This document shows positions 6,358 through 11,109 of a stretch of DNA of 11,109 nt, one piece after another. Below the pieces are notes generated by a model. The model was not told the origin of the DNA and ran no database searches. It worked only from the letters and a program-made list of their open reading frames with translations. Position 1 is the first letter of the stretch, and every line of letters starts with the position of its first letter. A program made the position numbers and the translations under genes. Source of the stretch: an uncultured Eubacterium sp. (GTDB lineage: Bacteria; Bacillota; Clostridia; Lachnospirales; Lachnospiraceae); contig URQO01000062.1 of the NCBI GenBank assembly GCA_900550135.1, forward strand, positions 1 to 11,109, written 5' to 3'.

Positions 6358-6639
6358 ATGGGAAAATTTAATTTGATGTCACTTGATGAAGCAAAAGAAA
6401 AATCAACAGAGCCTGGATATATTGTAGTGGATTTAAGATCTGAAAAGGAATATTATAATTCACACATTGAAAATGCAATGAATATTCCAATGGCAACAGT
6501 TGAAAAAATAGAGTGCTTTAATAAAAAAGAATACTTATGGATTTTGTATTGCAACAGGGGAAGTCTTAGTTTTAAATTAGCAAGTGAAATGGCTGATAAA
6601 GGATACAGAGTATATAGTGTTGTTGGTGGATATAAATAA
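6358..6639 (+). CDS. Single-domain rhodanese-like protein
   Basis: The frame also has an ATG at 6352, but AAAGGA ends at 6351 and would touch it. ATG 6358 sits 6 bases after AAAGGA and is preferred, giving 93 residues beginning MGKFNLMSLDEAKEK. Rhodanese features are clear: VVDLRS (23-28) with the conserved Asp, HIENAMNIP (36-44), and the active-site loop C65-N-R-G-S-L-S that would carry a persulfide. The C-terminal helix and strand ending YSVVGGYK complete a minimal GlpE/PspE-size domain. There is no signal peptide, so it should be cytoplasmic. Proteins of this type move sulfane sulfur; the acceptor here is unknown and no sulfur gene adjoins it. The 3' end appears to be repeated in tandem downstream. 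No clear intrinsic terminator follows. Confidence 0.9.
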   Translation: MGKFNLMSLDEAKEKSTEPGYIVVDLRSEKEYYNSHIENAMNIPMATVEKIECFNKKEYLWILYCNRGSLSFKLASEMADKGYRVYSVVGGYK

Positions 6640-6644
6640 TGTAA

Positions 6645-6752
6645 CATATAGAGTATTGTTGATAAATATAAATGATGTAAGCATATAAAGTACTGTTGAT
6701 AAATATAAATAATGTAGCATATAGAGTATTGTTGATAAATATAAATAAATGG
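6645..6752. repeat. 36-37-bp tandem repeat derived from the rhodanese 3' end
   Basis: Three adjacent units are visible: 6645-6681, 6682-6717 and 6718-6752 (last one degraded at its end). Each reads CATATAGAGTATTGTTGATA then AATATAAATAATGTA, with a few substitutions. The end of the rhodanese gene and the bases after its stop (about 6611-6644) look like a fourth, diverged copy: the last 14 bases match at 13 positions, and the four differences in the preceding 12 bases are all G/A. The repeats contain stops in the rhodanese frame and do not extend the protein. Confidence 0.85.
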
Positions 6753-6833
6753 TACAGTGAAATCGAAAAGTATAAATAAAAATAGAATATAGAAAGCATT
6801 ATTTCAAAATAAGAAAAATATAGATAATAACAG

Positions 6834-6863
6834 TTGATACACATGGTAAATTAATGTTATTAT
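6834..6863 (+). promoter_or_regulatory. Promoter of the methyltransferase-protease-rdgB-yfcE operon
   Basis: TTGATA (6834-6839), an 18-base spacer and TATTAT (6858-6863), preceded by TG at 6855-6856 as an extended -10. The expected start near 6870 leaves a leader of about 49 bases. No other good promoter is seen before ATG 6919. Confidence 0.6.
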
Positions 6864-6918
6864 TAAGGGTAAGATTGCGAGAAAATTGCATACAAAATAA
6901 ATACAAAGGAATATAAAA

Positions 6919-8067
6919 ATGGATAAATTAACATTGGTAGCTCCATGCCATTTTGGCATTGAGTCAGTATTAAAAAAAGAAATTATAGATTTGGGATATG
7001 AAATAATAAAAGTTGAAGATGGAAGAATAACGTTTGAAGGTGATGCGCTGGCAGTATGCAGGGCAAATGTGTTTTTAAGAACAGCAGAGAGAATTTTGAT
7101 TCAGGTAGGACGTGTAAAGGCAACTACTTATGATCAACTTTTTGAACAGGTAAAAAGTCTTGATTGGGAAGAATTTATACCTGAAAACGGAAAGTTTTGG
7201 GTAAAAAAAGCAAGTACTGTAAAAAGCAAACTTTTTAGCCCTTCGGATATTCAAAGAATTGTAAAAAAGGCAATTGTAGAAAAATTAAAAATGGAATATC
7301 AGGTGAATTGGTTTGATGAGGACGGCGATGATTATCCAATCAGAGTGTTTTTCTATAAAGATGAGGCAATTATAGCATTGGATACAACAGGAGAGTCTTT
7401 GCATAAACGTGGATATAGAAAGAATACTGCAAAGGCGCCAATTTCAGAAACATTGGCAGCAGCTCTTATTATGCTTACGCCATGGCATAAGGATAGAATT
7501 TTAGTAGATCCTTTTTGTGGATGTGGAACGTTTCCAATAGAAGCAGCAATGATGGCAGCAAATATTGCTCCAGGTATGAACAGAGAATTCACTGCAGAAA
7601 AATGGACTAATTTTATTCCAAAGAAGTGTTGGTATGAGGCAGTAGATGAGGCCTACAATCAAATGAATGAAGATGTAGAAGTTGATATTCAGGGATACGA
7701 TATTGATCCTGAAATGATAGAATACTCAAGAAAAAATGCAGAAAATGCCGGGGTAGATCATCTGATACATTTTCAAACAAGACCTGTGGAAAAATTAAGT
7801 CATAGCAAAAAATATGGTTTCATTATTACAAATCCACCTTATGGTGAAAGGCTTGAAGAAAAAGAGGCATTAAAAAAGATATATGCTCAATTAGGTGATA
7901 GATACAGAAATCTTGACTGCTGGTCTGCTTTTGTTATTACTTCTTATGAGAATGCTGAGAAAGACATGAAAGTGAAAGCAACTAAAAACAGAAAAATATA
8001 TAATGGCATGTTAAAGACGTATTTTTATCAGTTTATGGGGCCAAAACCACCTAAAAAAAATAGATAA
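6919..8067 (+). CDS. rlmL: THUMP-domain class I SAM-dependent RNA methyltransferase (RlmL/YpsC family)
   Basis: The 382-residue protein starts at ATG 6919, 8 bases after AAAGGA. The N-terminal ferredoxin-like and THUMP region (about 1-160) carries the family opening LVAPCHFGIESVLKKEI and ends near LHKRGYR (161-167). The Rossmann methyltransferase domain follows, with motif I DPFCGCGT (197-204) for SAM binding, an acidic motif GYDIDPEMIE (259-268), and the catalytic NPPY (305-308) within ITNPPYGERL. The C-terminal RKIYNGMLKTYFYQF is typical. The family is equivalent to the N-terminal half of E. coli RlmKL, which makes N2-methylguanosine at 23S rRNA position 2445; the same target is inferred here. 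The length matches stand-alone Firmicutes members such as YpsC. It is the first gene of a tight operon: its stop overlaps the ribosome binding site of the protease gene. Confidence 0.94.
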   Translation: MDKLTLVAPCHFGIESVLKKEIIDLGYEIIKVEDGRITFEGDALAVCRANVFLRTAERILIQVGRVKATTYDQLFEQVKSLDWEEFIPENGKFWVKKASTVKSKLFSPSDIQRIVKKAIVEKLKMEYQVNWFDEDGDDYPIRVFFYKDEAIIALDTTGESLHKRGYRKNTAKAPISETLAAALIMLTPWHKDRILVDPFCGCGTFPIEAAMMAANIAPGMNREFTAEKWTNFIPKKCWYEAVDEAYNQMNEDVEVDIQGYDIDPEMIEYSRKNAENAGVDHLIHFQTRPVEKLSHSKKYGFIITNPPYGERLEEKEALKKIYAQLGDRYRNLDCWSAFVITSYENAEKDMKVKATKNRKIYNGMLKTYFYQFMGPKPPKKNR

Positions 8068-8077
8068 GGAAAAACAT

Positions 8078-9802
8078 ATGAATAGGAAGAAAGTAGTTAT
8101 TTTCTATATTCCAATTGTTGTGATTTTTGCTGTAGTTATTGGAATCGTGTTTACATTCTCAAGACAGATTGTGGAAAAAGATGTAATGAATGCACAGACT
8201 AATACTAAGAATAACTGGAAAAGTATTATGGCCAAAAAGGCTAATGAAAATAAAATTAATTTATATGTGGATGGCAAAAAAGCAGAATTGGATAAAAATA
8301 AAGTGTATATGAACCATAATATGACATTAATGGTGGATATTAATGTTATTACGAATTTGTTTAATTGTGCGCAAAACGTTTATGACAACAAACGAATTGT
8401 TGTTGAAAAAGGCAGTAATGTTGCAGTTATGTATATTGACAGTAGAAATATAATTTATAATGATACACAATATAAATTAAATGATTATGTTGTAAAGAAA
8501 AATAATACAATATATATACCGGCAACAGTTTTTAAGGATTATTTTAACTATAATGCAAAGTGGACCAGTAAAAACAACAGTTATTCGTTTACTGACAAGG
8601 CAATCAAACAAAGTTATTTACCAAAAAGATACAGTTATTTAGACAAAAAAAGAAGCGTTCCGGCAAAAAATCAGGGAAATTATGGTACATGCTGGGCATT
8701 TGCAACGTTGACAGCATTAGAGACTTCATTGATGCCGGAAGAAAGATTTGATTTTTCAGAAAACAATCTTATAAGAAATAATGCAATGTCTGAAGATATT
8801 CAGGATGGTGGAGATTATATGATGTCTATGGCATATTTAATGGCATGGAAAGGGCCGGTTTTGGACAGTGATGATCCCTATGGAAGCTCTAGTTATAATC
8901 CCAAAGCCAAAGTGGTAAAACATGTTCAGGAAGCTCAAATTTTGCCTGAAAAAGATTATAAACAGATAAAAGAGATGATTTACAAGTATGGCGGAGTGGA
9001 AAGTTCAATGTATATGTCAATGAAAAGCAGTGCATCTACTTCAGTGTACTATAACCAGTTAGAATATGCGTATTGCTATAAAGGAAATAAATCGCCAAAT
9101 CATGATGTTGTTATAATTGGATGGGATGATAACTATTCAAAAGAATTGTTTAATGACAGCTCAATAGAAGGTGATGGAGCTTTTATCTGCATGAACAGTT
9201 GGGGAAGCAATTTTGGATACAATGGCACCTTTTATGTTTCTTATTATGATGATTGCATAGGAACAAATAATGTTTGTTATACAGATGTGGAAAATACGGA
9301 CAATTATGATAATATTTATCAAAGTGATTTATGTGGTTGGACAGGCTCCATGGGATTTGAAAATGAAAAATCAGCATATTTTTCAAATGTATACAAAGCA
9401 AAAAATAATGAAAAATTAACAGCAGTAGGATTCTATGTGGCTACAGGAAATGTAGACTATCAGGTTTTTGTTTGCGAACAATATAAAGGTGTGGATTCTT
9501 TGAAGGAAAGAAGCCATGTGGCTGCTAGTGGAATAATAAAAAATAAAGGATATTATACAATAAAATTGGATAAAAAATATCAACTTAAAAAAGACAAAAA
9601 GTTTTGTGTAACAATAAAGGCAACTAATAAAAATAATGATGATAATTTTAAAATAATACCTGTTGAAATGCAAACAAAAGCCATGGAGGGAAACGTAGAT
9701 TTGACAGATGGCGAAGGCTATTTTAGTTCGGCAGGAACTAATTGGCAGTCAGCTGAAGAGCAGGGATGTAATATTTGCCTAAAGGCATATACATTAAAAT
9801 AA
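8078..9802 (+). CDS. Membrane-anchored papain-family (C1) cysteine protease with C-terminal lectin-like domain
   Basis: The 574-residue protein starts at ATG 8078, 7 bases after AAGGA (8066-8070), which overlaps the previous stop; the gap is 10 bases. A basic start (MNRKK) and one hydrophobic segment (about 6-27) without an obvious cleavage site suggest a signal anchor, with the rest outside the cell. Residues about 58-172 resemble a copper-amine-oxidase N-terminal-like domain (LYVDGKKAELD, then YIPATVFKDYF), a non-catalytic module common in Firmicutes surface proteins. The C1 domain follows (about 180-395) with the full active site: oxyanion Q199, nucleophile C205 in GTCWAF, H342 in NHDVVIIGWD and N373 in NSWG. 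No inhibitory propeptide of the classic papain type is seen, so the N-terminal module may take its place. The C-terminal part (about 410-574) fits the lectin-like domain that often follows bacterial C1 peptidases. No sortase motif. Substrate unknown. Confidence 0.9.
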   Translation: MNRKKVVIFYIPIVVIFAVVIGIVFTFSRQIVEKDVMNAQTNTKNNWKSIMAKKANENKINLYVDGKKAELDKNKVYMNHNMTLMVDINVITNLFNCAQNVYDNKRIVVEKGSNVAVMYIDSRNIIYNDTQYKLNDYVVKKNNTIYIPATVFKDYFNYNAKWTSKNNSYSFTDKAIKQSYLPKRYSYLDKKRSVPAKNQGNYGTCWAFATLTALETSLMPEERFDFSENNLIRNNAMSEDIQDGGDYMMSMAYLMAWKGPVLDSDDPYGSSSYNPKAKVVKHVQEAQILPEKDYKQIKEMIYKYGGVESSMYMSMKSSASTSVYYNQLEYAYCYKGNKSPNHDVVIIGWDDNYSKELFNDSSIEGDGAFICMNSWGSNFGYNGTFYVSYYDDCIGTNNVCYTDVENTDNYDNIYQSDLCGWTGSMGFENEKSAYFSNVYKAKNNEKLTAVGFYVATGNVDYQVFVCEQYKGVDSLKERSHVAASGIIKNKGYYTIKLDKKYQLKKDKKFCVTIKATNKNNDDNFKIIPVEMQTKAMEGNVDLTDGEGYFSSAGTNWQSAEEQGCNICLKAYTLK

Positions 9803-9821
9803 AAAACTAAGGAGACAGAAA

Positions 9822-10418
9822 ATGAAAAGGATTATTTTTGCAACAACAAATGAAAATAAGGTTCGTGAAGTAAACATGATGATGGAAGATTTTGATGTGG
9901 AACTTTGCACAATGAAACAGGCAGGAGTGGATGTTGATATTGTTGAAGATGGAGTAACCTTTGAAGAAAATGCAATTATTAAGGCTAAAACCATTATGGA
10001 AATTACAGGAGAAATAGCTATTGCAGATGATTCAGGTTTGGAAGTGGATTATTTGGATGGCGCACCAGGTATTTATTCAGCAAGATTTTTAGGTGAAGAT
10101 ACAAGTTATGATATAAAAAATCAGTATATAATTGACAAATTAAAAGATGCAAAAGGATCAGAAAGAAGTGCAAGATTTGTTTGTGCAATGGCTGTTGCAT
10201 TTCCAAATGGGGAGATTTTGACATGTAAAGGTACAATTGAAGGTGTTATTGCATATGAACAAAAAGGTAAAAATGGATTTGGATATGATCCAATAGTATA
10301 TGTACCTGAATTTGAAATGACAACGGGGGAAATGTCCCCACAATTAAAGAACAGTATAAGTCATCGTGGAAAGGCTTTAGAACAAATGAAAGAAATTTTG
10401 AAAGGAAAACTTCAGTAG
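9822..10418 (+). CDS. rdgB: XTP/dITP diphosphatase, RdgB/HAM1 family
   Basis: The 198-residue protein starts at ATG 9822, 7 bases after AAGGAG (9809-9814) and 19 bases after the protease stop. It hydrolyses non-canonical purine triphosphates (XTP, ITP, dITP) to monophosphate plus pyrophosphate in the cytoplasm, keeping deaminated bases out of DNA and RNA. Family motifs are all present: TTNENK (8-13) for phosphate binding, the metal/catalytic ADDSGL (68-73), GAPGIYSARF (80-89), GFGYDP (152-157) and SHRGKA (180-185). The length is standard. It is followed 2 bases later by the phosphoesterase gene, the same order as ysnA-ysnB in Bacillus. The assignment is very secure. Confidence 0.96.
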   Translation: MKRIIFATTNENKVREVNMMMEDFDVELCTMKQAGVDVDIVEDGVTFEENAIIKAKTIMEITGEIAIADDSGLEVDYLDGAPGIYSARFLGEDTSYDIKNQYIIDKLKDAKGSERSARFVCAMAVAFPNGEILTCKGTIEGVIAYEQKGKNGFGYDPIVYVPEFEMTTGEMSPQLKNSISHRGKALEQMKEILKGKLQ

Positions 10419-10420
10419 AT

Positions 10421-10903
10421 ATGGAAAATATAATTATTATAAGTGATAGTCATGGAAAACTGGATAATGTAAGAAAAATTGCCGAAAAAGAAAAAGATGT
10501 AGATGCTGTGATTCATTTAGGAGATTTGATAGGTCAGGATGAGCAACTTGCAGAAATATTTGAAACAAAAATTTATAAAGTAAGAGGTAACTGCGATTTC
10601 ACATCTGAAAATCCGTTGTCCCAAGTTGTGGAATTTGGTAAAAACAGAATTTTAATAACACATGGTCACAATTATGGAGTAAATTTTGGAACAGACAGGC
10701 TGTGTTATGCGGCTATGGAAAATAATTGCAATATTGCAATGTATGGACATACACATGTACCTGAAAATTCAGTATATAGTGGGGTGATTGTTGTAAATCC
10801 CGGTAGCGTTACCAATCCAAGACAGTTAAATCATAAACCTACTTATGCAAAAATGCAGATTTTGGATGATGGAAAATTTGATATAAGAATCCAGTATATA
10901 TAG
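10421..10903 (+). CDS. yfcE: YfcE/MJ0936-type metallophosphoesterase
   Basis: The 160-residue protein starts at ATG 10421, only 2 bases after the rdgB stop. The nearest purine-rich site (AAAGGA, 10401-10406) is 14 bases away, so translation is probably coupled to rdgB. The calcineurin-like metal site is complete: D9-x-H11 in SDSHG, D35 in HLGD, N57 and D59 in GNCD, H81-G-H83, and G-H110-T-H112, followed by the conserved NPGS (127-130). Family members are small cytoplasmic two-metal phosphodiesterases, shown in vitro to cleave artificial diester substrates; the natural substrate is not settled. The pairing with rdgB suggests a nucleotide-related role, which is inference. No GC-rich terminator follows; only an A/T run (10919-10931) that could form a weak hairpin. 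Confidence 0.93.
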   Translation: MENIIIISDSHGKLDNVRKIAEKEKDVDAVIHLGDLIGQDEQLAEIFETKIYKVRGNCDFTSENPLSQVVEFGKNRILITHGHNYGVNFGTDRLCYAAMENNCNIAMYGHTHVPENSVYSGVIVVNPGSVTNPRQLNHKPTYAKMQILDDGKFDIRIQYI

Positions 10904-10952
10904 GCTAAAAATAAGGATAAAAAAATTTTTTGAAAAAAATCAAAAAAAATGC

Positions 10953-10981
10953 TTGACTTTATTTCCGTGTTCCCCTATAAT
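10953..10981 (+). promoter_or_regulatory. Promoter of the tRNA-Pro unit
   Basis: TTGACT (10953-10958), a 17-base spacer and a perfect TATAAT (10976-10981). The expected start is near 10988. The leader contains a short hairpin, TTGTG (10992-10996) with CACAA (11003-11007), just before the tRNA. Confidence 0.92.
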
Positions 10982-11013
10982 AACTCTTGCGTTGTGAAAA
11001 AGCACAAAGAACT

Positions 11014-11088
11014 CGGGGTGTGGCTCAGCTTGGCTAGAGCGCCTGATTTGGGATCAGGAGGTCGCAGGTTCGAATCCTGTCACCCCGA
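11014..11088 (+). tRNA. tRNA-Pro (anticodon UGG)
   Basis: This is a 75-base cloverleaf. Acceptor CGGGGTG pairs with CACCCCG, and the D arm is GCTCAGCTTGGCTAGAGC. The anticodon stem CCTGA/TCAGG encloses loop TTTGGGA, giving anticodon TGG at 11049-11051. The T arm is GCAGG-TTCGAAT-CCTGT. The discriminator is A11088; CCA is not encoded. It is the first gene of a tRNA cluster that continues past the window. Confidence 0.97.
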
Positions 11089-11092
11089 CTTT

Positions 11093-11109
11093 GCGGGTGT
11101 AGTTCAATG
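11093..11109 (+). tRNA. Start of a probable tRNA-Gly, cut by the window end
   Basis: Four bases after tRNA-Pro, GCGGGTGTAGTTCAATG matches the usual acceptor 5' strand and the start of the D arm of tRNA-Gly in Firmicutes. The anticodon lies outside the window, so the identity rests on this opening and on the common Pro-Gly tRNA order. Confidence 0.7.

Noticed and set aside
6572..6844. Minus-strand 90-aa frame with repeated peptides
   Set aside because: Its repeats only mirror the 36-37-bp DNA repeats after the rhodanese gene; Tyr/Ile-rich composition and no start signals.
10919..10931. Intrinsic terminator after yfcE
   Set aside because: It is only a run of seven A and six T with no G-C pairs; too weak to call.

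Overview
The window looks like chromosomal DNA from a low-GC, Gram-positive Clostridia-type bacterium, most likely a Lachnospiraceae-like gut commensal. This is inferred from the AT-rich codon use, the strong AAGGAG-type ribosome binding sites, TTGACA/TATAAT promoters with 17-base spacing, tRNA genes without an encoded CCA, and the rdgB-yfcE pair that Bacillus carries as ysnA-ysnB. Every gene is on the + strand.

Layout: (1) 1-1968 is the 3' part of tex (RNA-binding, transcription-accessory protein), followed by a probable terminator. (2) 2092-2595 holds two tRNA transcription units: promoter, tRNA-Val(UAC), tRNA-Leu(UAA), terminator; then promoter, tRNA-Arg(ACG), terminator. (3) 2589-3027 is gene-free. 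It carries a long 23-bp-stem hairpin, a 37-bp tandem repeat, a perfect 14-bp palindrome and an extended -10 promoter. (4) 3028-5730 encodes a large fused ABC transporter (ATPase plus FtsX/MacB-type permease), with no adjacent two-component system. (5) 5731-6274 holds a very A-rich spacer, then a 59-residue Ser/Lys/Asp-rich small protein. That gene has a perfect ribosome binding site, two inverted repeats immediately upstream and its own terminator. (6) 6358-6639 is a single-domain rhodanese; 36-37-bp tandem repeats that resemble the 3' end of the gene itself follow it. (7) 6834-10903 is a likely four-gene operon: RlmL/YpsC-type rRNA methyltransferase, membrane-anchored papain-type cysteine protease, RdgB nucleotide-pool pyrophosphatase, and YfcE-type phosphoesterase. 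(8) 10953-11109 is a promoter, tRNA-Pro(UGG) and the start of a probable tRNA-Gly cut by the window end.

Most genes are translation and nucleotide-pool housekeeping (tex, tRNAs, methyltransferase, rdgB, yfcE). Between them sit accessory-looking pieces: the ABC exporter, the tiny Ser-rich protein, and the surface protease inserted between housekeeping genes in the operon. I see no clear evidence for a new multi-gene defence or mobile system. The least-explained items are the 59-aa protein with its structured leader, the rhodanese 3'-end repeat expansion, the repeat/hairpin tract after tRNA-Arg, and the protease's place in a housekeeping operon.
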